Counted from the first letter of the stretch, positions 35,116 to 44,226 are shown. The stretch: 64,000 bases of DNA from Pseudomonas sp. F(2018) (GCF_005508865.1 NZ_SCOM01000002.1:310001-374000), one strand, 5' to 3'. Notes: a model not told the origin generated them from the sequence alone. Numbers and translations: made by a program.

Positions 35116-35135
35116 AGCCCGGCATCGGCCGGGCT
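35116..35135 (-). terminator. terminator downstream of nrtD
   Basis: AGCCCGGC-ATCG-GCCGGGCT forms an 8-bp stem 17 bp past the nrtD stop; the minus-strand run after it is TTTG, so it is a modest terminator. Confidence 0.55.
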
Positions 35136-35151
35136 CGTCGGGTTGCGCGGC

Positions 35152-35943
35152 TCAGGCCGCGGGACGTTGCTGGCGCTGGTAGAGGAATTCCAGCACCGCG
35201 GTGCGGTACTCGTGATAGCGAGCGTCGTTGGCCAGGGCCAGGCGGTCGCGCGGGCGCTGCAGCTCGACCTGGACGATATCGCCGATGGTCGCCGCCGGGC
35301 CGTTGGTCATCATCACGATGCGATCCGACAGCAGCACCGCCTCGTCCACGTCGTGGGTCACCATCACCACGGTGCTGTGGGTCTGGCCGACGATGCGCAG
35401 CAGCTCGTCCTGCAGGTGCGCGCGGGTCAGGGCGTCCAGCGCGCCGAAGGGCTCGTCCATCAGCAGCACCTTGGGCTCCATGGCCAGGGCGCGGGCGATG
35501 CCGACGCGCTGCTTCATGCCGCCGGAGATCTCGTTGGGGTGCTTGTGGCTGGCATGGTCGAGGCCGACCATGTGCAGCGCCGCGCTGGTGCGTTCCTTGA
35601 GCTGGGCCTTGCTCTCCTTGGCGCCGAACACCCGCTCCACGGCCAGGTGGACGTTGCCGAAGCAGGTCATCCAGGGCAGCAGGCTGTGGTTCTGGAACAC
35701 CACGGCGCGCTCCGGGCCGGGGCCGTCTATCTCGCGGCCGTTGCAGATCAGCCCACCCTCGCTGGCCTCCAGCAGGCCGGCGATCAGGTTGAGCACGGTG
35801 GACTTGCCGCAGCCGGAGTGGCCGATCAGCGAGACGAATTCGCCCTTGGCGATGCTCAGGTTGACGTCGGCCAGGGCCTGGAAGCGGCCCTTCTTGGTAT
35901 CGAAGTGTTTGCTGACGCCGGTCAGCTCGACGAACTTGTCCAT
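35152..35943 (-). CDS. nrtD: nitrate ABC transporter ATP-binding protein
   Basis: 263 residues: Walker A GHSGCGKST (~41-49), signature ISGGMKQRVGIARAL, Walker B VLLMDEPFGALD and switch His in THDVDEA. FQNHSLLPWMT is typical of nitrate/taurine-type importer ATPases. It is third in the operon after the binding protein and permease, with a 10-bp gap to the permease. Powers nitrate uptake. Confidence 0.9.
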   Translation of the reverse strand: MDKFVELTGVSKHFDTKKGRFQALADVNLSIAKGEFVSLIGHSGCGKSTVLNLIAGLLEASEGGLICNGREIDGPGPERAVVFQNHSLLPWMTCFGNVHLAVERVFGAKESKAQLKERTSAALHMVGLDHASHKHPNEISGGMKQRVGIARALAMEPKVLLMDEPFGALDALTRAHLQDELLRIVGQTHSTVVMVTHDVDEAVLLSDRIVMMTNGPAATIGDIVQVELQRPRDRLALANDARYHEYRTAVLEFLYQRQQRPAA

Positions 35944-35953
35944 GGCGGTCTCC

Positions 35954-36799
35954 TTAGCTCGCGTAGTCGAAGCGCTTGGCCAGCAGGAGCAGGGCCTGCT
36001 CCAGGGCCAGGCCGACCAGGCCGACGATGATGATGGCGATGAGGATGTGTTCGACGTTGAGGTTGTTCCACTCGTCCCACACCCAGAAGCCCAGGCCGGT
36101 GCCGCCGGTGAGCATCTCCGCGGCGACGATCACCAGCCAGGCCACGCCGATGGCCAGGCGGATGCCGGTCATCAGGTGCGGCAGCACCGCGGGGAAGAGG
36201 ATGCGGGTGAGCACCTTGAACTCCGACAGCTTGAGCACGCGGGCCACGTTCAGGTAGTCCTGCGGCACGCTGGCCACGCCGGCGGCGGTGTTGAGGATGA
36301 TCGGCCAGATCGAGCTGATGAAGATCACCCAGATCGACGCCGGGCCGGCAGCCTCGAACACCAGCAGGCCGATCGGCAGCCAGGCCAGCGGTGATACCGG
36401 GCGCAGCAGGCTGATGATCGGCGAGAGCATGCTGGCGAGGAAGGCGAAGCGGCCGATGGCGAAGCCCAGCGGAATGCCGATCAGCGCCGCCAGGCCGAAG
36501 CCCAGGCCGACCCGGCCGAGCGAGTGCAGGATGTTCCAGCCGATGCCCATGTCGTTGGGGCCGTTGTCGTAGAACGGGTCGGCGAACAGCTCCAGCGCCG
36601 AATACCAGGTCGACAGCGGGCCCGGCAGGCCTTCGCTGCGGGCGGCGATCAGCGCCCACACGCCGATGAACAGGGCGATGCCGAGCAGGGGCGGAATCAC
36701 CGCCTTAAACAGGCTGGCGAGCGCCTCCGCGCCAGGCAGGGCCTGGCGCGGCGCCACGCTGGGCGAGGCTTGTAGCGGTGTTTTCAGTGGCGCGTTCAT
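35954..36799 (-). CDS. nrtB: nitrate ABC transporter permease
   Basis: 281 residues with about six transmembrane helices and the BPD_transp_1 coupling region (NVARVLKLSEFKVLTRILFP). The start at 36799 (MNAPLKTP) is 14 bp after the nrtA stop; the frame remains open upstream but is antisense to no purpose there. Forms the inner-membrane channel for nitrate with the NrtA and NrtD proteins. Confidence 0.9.
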   Translation of the reverse strand: MNAPLKTPLQASPSVAPRQALPGAEALASLFKAVIPPLLGIALFIGVWALIAARSEGLPGPLSTWYSALELFADPFYDNGPNDMGIGWNILHSLGRVGLGFGLAALIGIPLGFAIGRFAFLASMLSPIISLLRPVSPLAWLPIGLLVFEAAGPASIWVIFISSIWPIILNTAAGVASVPQDYLNVARVLKLSEFKVLTRILFPAVLPHLMTGIRLAIGVAWLVIVAAEMLTGGTGLGFWVWDEWNNLNVEHILIAIIIVGLVGLALEQALLLLAKRFDYAS

Positions 36800-36813
36800 G
36801 GCGACCTCCACAC

Positions 36814-38097
36814 TCAGGCTTTGATGGCGAACGAGGCGGCGTAGGCGGCCGGATTGCTGCCATCCCACACCTTGCCGTCGATCAGAGTGCTGCTGCGCAG
36901 CGGGCTGCTTGGCACGGCGATGCCCAGGGCTCCGGCGGCCTCGGCGTAGATCTTGGTCTGGTTCACGGCAGCGGCCAGGCCGGCGTAGTCCGGTTCTTCC
37001 TTGATCAGGCCCCAGCGCTTGAACTGGGTGAGGAACCACATGGCGTCGGAGTGGTAGGGGAAGTTGACGCTGCCGTTCTTGCAGAAGGCCATGGCGTGCG
37101 AGTCTTCCCAGCTGTTGCCGAGGCCGTCTTCGTAGTGGCCGAGGAAGCGCTGCTCGATCACTTCGGTCGGCGCGTTGACGTAGGCCTTGCCGGAAATCAG
37201 CTTGGCCGTGGACTTCTTGTTCTCCGCACTGGCCTCGATGAAGCGGCTGGCGTCGAGAATGGCCATGACCAGTGCGCGGGCGGTGTTGGGATTCTGCTCG
37301 ACGAACTCGCGGGAGCAGCCGAGGACCTTCTCCGGATGGTCGGCCCAGATCTTCTGGGTGGTGGTGGCGGTGAAGCCGATCTTGTCGAAGATCGCCCGCG
37401 CGCCCCAGGGCTCGCCGACGCAGAAGCCGTCCATGTTGCCGACGCGCATGTTGGCCACCATTTGGGGCGGCGGCACGGTGATGGTCTTGACGTCGGTGAA
37501 GGGGTTGATGCCGTGGCTGGCCAGCCAGTAGTACAGCCACATGGCATGGGTGCCGGTGGGGAAGGTCTGGGCGAAGGTCAGCGGGCTGCCGCCCTTCTTG
37601 ATATGTGCGGCCAGCTGCTCGCCGGTGGTGACGCCGGCTTCCTTGAGCTGCTTGGAAAGGGTGATGGCCTGGCCGTTCTGGTTCAGGCCCATGAGCACCG
37701 CCATGTCCTTCTGCGGGCCGGCCAGGCCGAGCTGGGAGCTGTACATCATGCCGTACAGCACGTGGGAGGCATCCAGCTCGCCAGTGTTGAGCTTGTCGCG
37801 CACGCCGGCCCAGGAGGCTTCCTTGCTCGGGGTGATGGTCAGGCCGTATTTGGCAGCGAAGCCCTGGGTGGCGGCGACCACCACCGAGGCGCAGTCGGTC
37901 AGCGGGATGAAGCCGATCTTCAGCGCGGCTTTTTCCGGTGCATCGGAGCCGGCGGCGTAGGCGGCGCTGCGCAGGAAGCCGGGGGCGGACAGGCCGAGGG
38001 CGGCGATACCGCCGACGGTGCCGGCAACGGCGATGGACTGCTTGAGGAAGTTGCGACGGCTGCTATCGACGGGCTTCTTCGAATCACGATCACTCAT
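36814..38097 (-). CDS. nrtA: nitrate-binding periplasmic protein with Tat signal
   Basis: 427 residues. The N-terminus SSRRNFLKQSIAVAG is a twin-arginine signal, cleaved near AYA (~48). The mature protein matches NrtA/NasF: KIGFIPLTDCASVVVAA, FPTGTHAMWLYYWLA and DGFCVGEPWGARA. The ATG at 38097 follows AAGGAATTACCCC. First gene of the transporter operon; its leader contains an attenuator. It is closely similar to NasS (42902-44116), which lacks the signal. Confidence 0.93.
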   Translation of the reverse strand: MSDRDSKKPVDSSRRNFLKQSIAVAGTVGGIAALGLSAPGFLRSAAYAAGSDAPEKAALKIGFIPLTDCASVVVAATQGFAAKYGLTITPSKEASWAGVRDKLNTGELDASHVLYGMMYSSQLGLAGPQKDMAVLMGLNQNGQAITLSKQLKEAGVTTGEQLAAHIKKGGSPLTFAQTFPTGTHAMWLYYWLASHGINPFTDVKTITVPPPQMVANMRVGNMDGFCVGEPWGARAIFDKIGFTATTTQKIWADHPEKVLGCSREFVEQNPNTARALVMAILDASRFIEASAENKKSTAKLISGKAYVNAPTEVIEQRFLGHYEDGLGNSWEDSHAMAFCKNGSVNFPYHSDAMWFLTQFKRWGLIKEEPDYAGLAAAVNQTKIYAEAAGALGIAVPSSPLRSSTLIDGKVWDGSNPAAYAASFAIKA

Positions 38098-38235
38098 GGG
38101 GTAATTCCTTGCATGGGCAAATAAAAACGGCGTACGCCAGAGCTCCCGATGGGGGAGGGAGCCCTGACGGACGCCGTTGTCCGTGATCCGCGGCTCACCG
38201 CCGTTGGTGTGCTGCGCTGGAATCTGCGGGGACAT
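38098..38235 (-). promoter_or_regulatory. nrtA leader with NasT-type attenuator
   Basis: Read on the minus strand, a stem joins AACGGCGT (38171-38178) to ACGCCGTT (38126-38133) with internal pairing AGGGCTCCC / GGGAGCTCT, followed by TTTTTAT: an intrinsic terminator about 25 bp before the start codon. Ahead of it is CCAACGGCGG (38198-38207), also found in the nasS leader, which probably marks the antiterminator hairpin recognised by the ANTAR protein NasT. Together this predicts read-through only with nitrate. Confidence 0.75.
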
Positions 38236-38253
38236 TTGCAAGGGCCTTGCCAG
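38236..38253 (-). promoter_or_regulatory. sigma-54 promoter of the nrt operon
   Basis: CTGGCAAGGCCCTTGCAA on the minus strand matches the -24/-12 consensus (YTGGCACG-N4-TTGCW) with one difference and correct spacing. Transcription would start near 38226, leaving a leader of about 130 nt that carries the attenuator. It implies NtrC-type nitrogen control. From 38254 to 38458 I see no other clear element. Confidence 0.75.
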
Positions 38254-38458
38254 GTTTTCGCCAGGCGCAGGCAAAGTGTCGTCGCACTCAGCGATCTACT
38301 GCTACAGGATGATAGAAGAAGGCTTGCGAATCAGCGGCTTAGCCGAGATCGGTGGGCCGTTCGACAGGCTGGGTTGGGGCGGTCCGCAGGCGTCCATTCT
38401 GCACCGTGCGAGAGCAGTCGCACGGGCGTGAGCGCTTTTGGTTCGAGCGGAGGGCGTT

Positions 38459-38770
38459 TCAGACGCGCTGGCGCTGAGCTTCCTCGACATATTCCTTGAG
38501 CCAGCGCAGCACTTCCACCGCCTCCCAGCGGCCGGGATCGAACAACGCATAGGCCTGGCCCTGGTAGCCCACCACATCGACCTGACGGTGATAGCCGGCG
38601 CGCTGCAGCAGGGCCTCGATCTCGGCGAAGCAGGTGTTGAAGTGCACGCGCTTGAACGGGGTCTTGCTGCCGGTGACCAGGCCTTCCAGGCGCAGCTCGT
38701 CCACCGTGGCGCGGATGCTCTCCAGCGGCATCTGGTTCACTTTGTTCTTCAGCTGCAGTACGTCCAGCAT
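38459..38770 (-). CDS. conserved small protein of unknown function, possible SOS gene
   Basis: 103 residues, soluble, starting MLDVLQLKNKVNQMPLES, with AAGGAG 8 bases before the ATG. No domain recognised; the C-terminal helix EVLRWLKEYVEEAQ looks coiled. Two LexA-like boxes lie just upstream (38817-38852), so DNA-damage control is suggested. It is transcribed toward the nitrate operon but separate from it. Confidence 0.7.
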   Translation of the reverse strand: MLDVLQLKNKVNQMPLESIRATVDELRLEGLVTGSKTPFKRVHFNTCFAEIEALLQRAGYHRQVDVVGYQGQAYALFDPGRWEAVEVLRWLKEYVEEAQRQRV

Positions 38771-38816
38771 GGTCGATCTCCTTGGGTTCCGTGGCCGCGA
38801 AAGAGTAAACGAAAAG

Positions 38817-38852
38817 TACTGTACAAATAAACACTACTGGATAATAGTACAG
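38817..38852. promoter_or_regulatory. two adjacent LexA-like boxes
   Basis: TACTGTACAAATAAACACTA (38817-38836) differs from the TACTGT-N8-ACAGTA consensus at one base of the right half; CTGGATAATAGTACAG (38837-38852) differs from CTGT-N8-ACAG at one base. They lie 47 bp upstream of the 103-residue gene and 53 bp upstream of the divergent lipoprotein gene, so either could be the target. Confidence 0.5.
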
Positions 38853-38904
38853 CTCAAGTGTCGTATGGATCACCGAAACCGGAGCCGTGACAGGAGCTGC
38901 CTAT

Positions 38905-39291
38905 ATGCACCACAAGCTGATGACAATTCTGCTGTTGGCCTTGCTGGCGGGCTGCGCCCAGCCGCAGTTGGAGCAACCCAGGGCCAATGGTGCGTATCTG
39001 GTAATCGAGGGCGGCGAGGCCTGGGCCGTGCTGGTGCGCGACGGCAAACGGGTGGAAGAGGCGGGCAGGGTGCTTGATGTGGTCCGTCTGCCGGGGCAGA
39101 ACTCGCTGATCGCCGCCAGCTACGTGATCGACACGCCCAACTGCGGGCGCCTGCAATGGCTGACCGAGCGCGACGGCGAGGGCGAAGTGACCCGTCTGGC
39201 ACAGAGCAGCGACCAGTCCCTGGAGCGGCCGGGATGCATGATCGCCAGCGGCCTTGGCCGCGCCTGGACCGCGCTGGATTACTCCGGTTGA
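38905..39291 (+). CDS. small lipoprotein of unknown function
   Basis: 128 residues. Signal MHHKLMTILLLALLAGC gives a lipobox LAGC at Cys17. The start at 38905 follows AGGAG by 9 bases, preferred over an upstream in-frame ATG. Four further cysteines (NCGRL, RPGCM among them) could form disulfides. No family recognised. A strong terminator follows. Confidence 0.7.
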   Translation: MHHKLMTILLLALLAGCAQPQLEQPRANGAYLVIEGGEAWAVLVRDGKRVEEAGRVLDVVRLPGQNSLIAASYVIDTPNCGRLQWLTERDGEGEVTRLAQSSDQSLERPGCMIASGLGRAWTALDYSG

Positions 39292-39309
39292 TGGAAAGCG
39301 GCTGATATG

Positions 39310-39345
39310 AAAAGGCCCCGACGGAAATCTCCGGCGGGGCCTTTT
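39310..39345. terminator. bidirectional terminator
   Basis: AAAAGGCCCCG and CGGGGCCTTTT pair, with an inner CGG/CCG extension, between the convergent lipoprotein and alaC genes. T-runs exist in both directions. Confidence 0.85.
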
Positions 39346-39359
39346 GCATGGCGCTCGGC

Positions 39360-40598
39360 TCAGTCGATCTGGGCCTTGCGCGGTTTGGCCGCTGGCGGCT
39401 GCAGCAGACCATCGGCACGGAACATCGCCTTGATCCCGCGGATGGCCTGACGGGTGCGGTCCTGGTTCTCGATCAGGGCGAAGCGCACATGGTCGTCACC
39501 GTAGTCACCAAAGCCCAGGCCCGGCGAGACGCAGACCTTGGCCTCCAGCAGCAGCTTCTTGGCGAACTCCAGCGAACCCAGGTGGGCGTATGGCTCGGGA
39601 ATCTTGGCCCAGATGTACATGGAGGCCTTGGGCTTATCCACCATCCAGCCGGCCTCGTGCAGGCCCTTGACCAGCATGTTGCGGCGCTGGCGGTACTGCT
39701 CGGCGATGTCGCGCACGCACTGCTGGTCGCCTTCCAGGGCGGCGATGGCGGCCACCTGCAATGGAGTGAAGGTGCCGTAGTCGTGGTAGCTCTTGATCCG
39801 CGCCAGGGCGCTGACCAGCTCTTTATTACCGACCATGAAGCCGATGCGCCAACCGGCCATGTTGTAGCTCTTGGACAGGGTGAAGAACTCCACCGCGATG
39901 TCCTTGGCGCCCGGAACCTGCATGATCGACGGGGCTTTCCAGCCGTCGTAGACGATATCGGCGTAGGCCAGGTCGTGGATCACAAGCACGTCGTACTGCT
40001 TGGCCAGCGCCACCACCCGTTCGAAGAAGTCCAGCTCCACGCACTGGGCGGTGGGGTTGGAGGGGAAGCCGAGGATCATCATCTTCGGCTTGGGAATGGC
40101 CTCGCGAATGGCCCGCTCCAGTTCGGCGAAGAAGTCCACGCCGGGCACCAATGGCACCGAGCGCACCTGGGCGCCGGCGATCACCGCGCCATAGATATGG
40201 ATCGGGTAGCTGGGGTTGGGCACCAGCACGGTGTCGCCATGGTCCAGGGTGGCCAGCATCAGGTGCGCCAGGCCTTCCTTGGAGCCGATGGTGACGATGG
40301 CTTCGCTTTCCGGATCGATCTCCACCTCATAGCGATCCTTGTACCAGCGCGAGATGGCGCGGCGCAGGCGTGGAATGCCGCGGGAAGTGGAGTAGCCGTG
40401 GGTGTCTTCGCGCTGGGCGACCTGCACCAGCTTCTCGACAATGTGCGGCGGGGTGGCGCCGTCCGGATTGCCCATGCTGAAGTCGATGATGTCCTCGCCA
40501 CGGCGGCGTGCGGCCATCTTCAGTTCGGCGGTGATGTTGAAAACGTAGGGGGGGAGACGATCGATGCGCGCAAAGCGGCGCTTGGCATTGTCAGCCAT
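39360..40598 (-). CDS. alaC: alanine transaminase AlaC-type aminotransferase
   Basis: 412 residues, class I/II PLP aminotransferase. FTLSKSYNMAGWRIGF holds the Schiff-base Lys; SNPTAQCVELDFFERV and LSFPTNPT-like loops fit AlaC/YfdZ enzymes, which make alanine from pyruvate and glutamate. The start at 40598 (MADNAKRR) follows GAGGAAAG; an in-frame upstream ATG lacks a ribosome site. Monocistronic, facing a terminator. Discrimination from other gamma-class aminotransferases is by overall similarity only. Confidence 0.85.
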   Translation of the reverse strand: MADNAKRRFARIDRLPPYVFNITAELKMAARRRGEDIIDFSMGNPDGATPPHIVEKLVQVAQREDTHGYSTSRGIPRLRRAISRWYKDRYEVEIDPESEAIVTIGSKEGLAHLMLATLDHGDTVLVPNPSYPIHIYGAVIAGAQVRSVPLVPGVDFFAELERAIREAIPKPKMMILGFPSNPTAQCVELDFFERVVALAKQYDVLVIHDLAYADIVYDGWKAPSIMQVPGAKDIAVEFFTLSKSYNMAGWRIGFMVGNKELVSALARIKSYHDYGTFTPLQVAAIAALEGDQQCVRDIAEQYRQRRNMLVKGLHEAGWMVDKPKASMYIWAKIPEPYAHLGSLEFAKKLLLEAKVCVSPGLGFGDYGDDHVRFALIENQDRTRQAIRGIKAMFRADGLLQPPAAKPRKAQID

Positions 40599-40792
40599 GC
40601 TTTCCTCGAAGTACGTAAGCGCCCGGAACCGTCCGAGCGACGCAGGCCACATGCGTGTGGCCTGGGGTGAAGATAAGGGGCCTGGCCCACCGCTGTCCAG
40701 AGCAGTTCGCCGGCAAATGAGCGGTGCAGTCGATGGCTTCCGGCGCCACGCCCCGGCCGATGGCGCAGCGCTTGCGCGCTGCGGCGAGCGGC

Positions 40793-42139
40793 TCAGAGCT
40801 GTCGTTTCAGGCGCAACAGCAGTTCCGCCAGGGCGTGGACGTGCCGATCCTCGGTGCGCCAGGAACTGAGGCTCAGGCGAAAGGCCGGACGCCCCTGCCA
40901 GACGGTGGGGCCGAACCAGACCTCGCCAGAGTTTTGCGCCGCCTCGCGGATGGCGGCCGTCTGCTCATCCGAGTCGCCGCGTACCAGCACCTGGTTGAGC
41001 ACCACGCGGTTGAGCACTTGGTAGCCACCAGCGCGCAGGGTTTCGGCCAGCTCGCCGGCCTGGCGGATATGGCGGTCGATCATCTCGCGCAGACCATCGC
41101 GGCCCAGGCTGGTTAGGGCCGCCCAGATCGCCACGCCACGGGCGCGGCGAGAGAATTCCAGGGTCAGGTTCTTCTGCGCGTCCTTGCTTGCCGTGGCGTA
41201 GGCGGCGTCGCTGTTCATCGCCGCGGCCAGCGCATCGGCGTCGCGGCAGATGGCCATGGCGCTGTCATAAGGGGTGTTCAGCCACTTGTGGCCATCGGTG
41301 GTCCAGCTATCGGCCTGTTCCACGCCCTCGGCCAGATGGGCTGAAGAGGAGGCACGTGCCCACAGGCCAAAGGCGCCGTCGACATGCACCCAGGCGCCGG
41401 CCTCTCGGGTCTTGGGGATCAGCTCGGCGAAGCGGTCGAACTCGCCGGTGTTGACCTCGCCGGCCTGGAGGATCAGCAGGGTGCGCTCGTCCAGCGCCGG
41501 CAGGCGCGCCGGGTCGATGCGCCCGTGCTCGTCCACCGGCGCGTAGTGCAGGCGGTTCATGCCGAAGCCGAGCACGCGCAGGGCCTTCTTCACCGTGATG
41601 TGCGCGGTCTCGGAGAGCACCACGCGGATCTCCGGGGCGCCCATCAGGCCGTCGGCGTCGAAGTCCCAGCCCTGGCGCGCCAGCAGCTTGCGGCGCGCGG
41701 CGGAGAGGCAGGCGAGGGTGCAGGCGGTGGCGCTGGTGCCGAAGCCCACGGCGCTCTCGCTCGGCAGGCCCAGCGCCTGGCACACCCAGCGGCCGGCAAC
41801 CTTTTCCAGGCGATCGGCGATGGGCGAGTTGTCGAAAGACGAGGCGCACTGGTCCCAGGCCAGCACCATGCGCTCGGCGGCCGCGGCGGTCGGCAGGGTG
41901 GCGCCGATGACGAAGCCGAAGTAACGCGGGCCGTTGCTGGTCACCGTGGCCGGTGAGCCCAGTTCGTCGAGCTGCTGTAGCACGCGTTGGGCGTCCTGGC
42001 CGGACTCGGGCAGGGGCTGGTCGAAGGCGCTCAGGGCGGCGATGGCCTGGTCATCGGGATACACCCGGCGCTGGGCGCTGCCGTCGAAATAGGCGAGGGC
42101 GCGGCGGTCGGCCTCGGCCAGCAGCTGGCGTTCGTTCAT
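40793..42139 (-). CDS. PLP-dependent group II decarboxylase-like protein
   Basis: 448 residues. GTSATACTLACLSAARR, HVDGAFGLWA and TTDGHKWLNTPYD (Lys forms the Schiff base) place it in the aromatic-L-amino-acid/glutamate decarboxylase group. Bacterial relatives include aspartate, glutamate and aromatic decarboxylases and some with aminotransferase-like names; the substrate is not clear. Single gene; the 194-bp gap to alaC shows no clear signals. Confidence 0.83.
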   Translation of the reverse strand: MNERQLLAEADRRALAYFDGSAQRRVYPDDQAIAALSAFDQPLPESGQDAQRVLQQLDELGSPATVTSNGPRYFGFVIGATLPTAAAAERMVLAWDQCASSFDNSPIADRLEKVAGRWVCQALGLPSESAVGFGTSATACTLACLSAARRKLLARQGWDFDADGLMGAPEIRVVLSETAHITVKKALRVLGFGMNRLHYAPVDEHGRIDPARLPALDERTLLILQAGEVNTGEFDRFAELIPKTREAGAWVHVDGAFGLWARASSSAHLAEGVEQADSWTTDGHKWLNTPYDSAMAICRDADALAAAMNSDAAYATASKDAQKNLTLEFSRRARGVAIWAALTSLGRDGLREMIDRHIRQAGELAETLRAGGYQVLNRVVLNQVLVRGDSDEQTAAIREAAQNSGEVWFGPTVWQGRPAFRLSLSSWRTEDRHVHALAELLLRLKRQL

Positions 42140-42302
42140 GGTGCGTACTCGGCGGGGGAAGATGCGTTCTACCCTAGCCGAGTGGCACAGCGGGCCGGCA
42201 GATACAGGCGCCGGCCGAGTTGAGCGTTACAGTGCAGCGGTAATGCTTGAGTGAACCGATACAGTTGCCTTTGCGGGCAGTACAGTTGCGGCGCCGGCTA
42301 GT

Positions 42303-42881
42303 TCAATTGCCCAGCATGTCGTGCATCGCGATGATCTGCTCGGCCACCTGGATCAGCTTCTGCTGGCGGCTCATGGCCTGGCGGCGCATCAGGGTGTAGG
42401 CGTCTTCCTCGTTGCAGCTCTTCATCTTCATCAGCAGGCCCTTGGCCAATTCGATGCGCTTGCGCTCGGCCAGCTGCTCGTCGCGGGCCTGCAGCTGTGC
42501 GCGCAGGGCCTGGTCGCTCTCGAAGCGGGCCATGGCCACGTCGAGGATCGGCTGCAGGCGGTCGGCCTGGATGCCTTCGACTATGTAGGCGCTGACGCCG
42601 GACTGGATGGCCTGGCGCATCACCTGCGGGTCGTGCTCGTCGGTGAACATGACGATCGGCCGCGGCTGGTCGCGGGTCACCAGCACCACCTGTTCCATCA
42701 CGTCGCGGCCCGGAGATTCGGTGTCGATCAGCACGACATCGGGGCGTACCGCCTCGACCCGCTCGGGCAGGTCGATGGTCAGCCCGGATTCGTCGATCAC
42801 CTCGAAACCGGCCTCGATCAGGGCGCTCTTCAGGCGGCCGACCTTCTTCGGGGTATCGTTGATCAGGAGTATGCGTAGCAT
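42303..42881 (-). CDS. nasT: nitrate/nitrite response antiterminator NasT (ANTAR)
   Basis: 192 residues: an N-terminal receiver-like domain (RILLINDTPKKVGRL; DVVLIDTES) and a C-terminal ANTAR RNA-binding domain (RIELAKGLLMKMKSCNEEDA, then YTLMRRQAM). The start at 42881 was chosen from the ATG of MLRILLIN. It is 20 bp downstream of nasS. Known NasT proteins release transcription past leader terminators when not held by NasS; matching leaders are seen at nrtA and nasS. Confidence 0.92.
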   Translation of the reverse strand: MLRILLINDTPKKVGRLKSALIEAGFEVIDESGLTIDLPERVEAVRPDVVLIDTESPGRDVMEQVVLVTRDQPRPIVMFTDEHDPQVMRQAIQSGVSAYIVEGIQADRLQPILDVAMARFESDQALRAQLQARDEQLAERKRIELAKGLLMKMKSCNEEDAYTLMRRQAMSRQQKLIQVAEQIIAMHDMLGN

Positions 42882-42901
42882 CGTGCTTATGTCTCGGTCC
42901 G

Positions 42902-44116
42902 TTACAGGGCGATGGCGGCGGCGCTGTCGGCGCGCGCATGGATGGCGAACGAGCGGGCGTAGCCGGCCGGGTCGCTGCCATCCCAGATGCTGCCGTCGAG
43001 CAGGGTGGAGCGGCGCATGGGGTGCTCCGGCACAGCGATGCCCAGGGCCTCGGCGGCGCTGCGGTAAATATCCAGCTGGTGAATCCGCTGGGCCAGGCAG
43101 AAGTAGTCCGGATCTTCCTTGAGCAAGCCCCAGCGGCGGAACTGGGTGAGGAACCAGATGCCGTCGGACAGCCAAGGCATGTTCACCGCGCCGTCGGCGA
43201 AGAAGCGCAGCGGATGGGCGTCCAGCCAGGCGTGGCCTAGGCCGTCTTCGTATTGGCCGAGGAAGCGCGGCTGGATGGCCGACAACGGCGCGTCGACGTA
43301 CTCGCTGCTGCTGATCAGCTGGGCGGTACTGCGCTTGTTCTCCTCGCTCTCGTCGATGAAGCGGCTGGCCTCCAGCACGGCCATGGTCAGGGCGCGCGCG
43401 GTGTTGGGGTACTGCTCGACGAATTCGCGGGTGACGCCGAGCACCTTCTCCGGGTGGTCGGCCCAGATGTTCTGGCTGGTGGCCAGGGTGAAGCCCTGGT
43501 CTTCCTCCACCGCCAACGCGCCCCAGGGGCCGCCGGCGCAGAAGCCGTCGATACGCGCGGCGCGAAGGTGGGCGACCATCTGCGAGGGCGGCACCACCAC
43601 GGTGTTGACGTCGTCCAGCGGGTGGATGCCCTGGGCGGCCAGCCAGTAGTACAGCCACATGGCGTGGGTGCCGGTGGGGAAGGTCTGGGCGAATGTCAGC
43701 TTTGCACCACCTTGGCGCACGCGTGCGGCCAGTGCCTCGCCGCTGGTCACGCCGGCCTGCTTGAGCGGCTGCGAGAGGTTGAGCGCCTGGCCGTTCTGGC
43801 ACAGGCCCATGAGGATGGCCATCTCGGTGGCGCTGCCGCCGAGGCCCAGATGGATGCCGTAGACCTGGCCATACAGGGCCTGGGCGGCGTCCAGCTCGCC
43901 GCTCAGCAGGCGATCGCGCAGGCCGGCCCAGGAGGCCTGGCGCTGCAGGTTGAGGGTCAGGCCGTAGGGCTGGGCGAAGCCTTGCGTCGCGGCGACTATC
44001 AGCGATGCCGAGTCGGTCAGGGCCATGAAGCCCAGGTTCAGGGCGCTCTTCTCCGGGGCGTCGCTGCCGACGACCCAGGCCAGGGCATCGCTACGGGTGT
44101 TGCTGGTATCGGTCAT
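42902..44116 (-). CDS. nasS: nitrate sensor NasS (signal-less NrtA paralogue)
   Basis: 404 residues. Close similarity to NrtA throughout (FPTGTHAMWLYYWLAAQG, DGFCAGGPWGAL), but no signal peptide, as expected for cytoplasmic NasS, which binds nitrate and sequesters NasT without it. The start at 44116 (MTDTSNTRSD) is preferred to an upstream ATG. First gene of the nasS-nasT operon; its own leader carries an attenuator. Confidence 0.9.
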   Translation of the reverse strand: MTDTSNTRSDALAWVVGSDAPEKSALNLGFMALTDSASLIVAATQGFAQPYGLTLNLQRQASWAGLRDRLLSGELDAAQALYGQVYGIHLGLGGSATEMAILMGLCQNGQALNLSQPLKQAGVTSGEALAARVRQGGAKLTFAQTFPTGTHAMWLYYWLAAQGIHPLDDVNTVVVPPSQMVAHLRAARIDGFCAGGPWGALAVEEDQGFTLATSQNIWADHPEKVLGVTREFVEQYPNTARALTMAVLEASRFIDESEENKRSTAQLISSSEYVDAPLSAIQPRFLGQYEDGLGHAWLDAHPLRFFADGAVNMPWLSDGIWFLTQFRRWGLLKEDPDYFCLAQRIHQLDIYRSAAEALGIAVPEHPMRRSTLLDGSIWDGSDPAGYARSFAIHARADSAAAIAL

Positions 44117-44226
44117 ATCTTTGTTCCGCCGTTGAACAAAAAGGCGCCGCACCTGGCCATCACGGGGGTGGCCGGGAGCGACGCCATTGTCTGTGAGTCA
44201 CTCCGCCGTTGGAGGGACTCTGCTGC
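44117..44226 (-). promoter_or_regulatory. nasS leader with attenuator, parallel to the nrtA leader
   Basis: On the minus strand GGCGTCGCTCCCGGCC pairs with GGCCAGGTGCGGCGCC (13 of 16), then TTTTTGTTC follows: a terminator ~20 bp before nasS. Shared blocks with the nrtA leader are CCAACGGCGG (44203-44212) and TCACAGACAATGGCGTC (44180-44196; nrtA has TCACGGACAACGGCGTC). This suggests the sensor operon is itself under NasT control. Confidence 0.7.

Noticed and set aside
38254-38300. NtrC binding site near AGTGTCGTCGCACT
   Set aside because: Only four bases of each arm are symmetric and the match to the NtrC consensus is poor.
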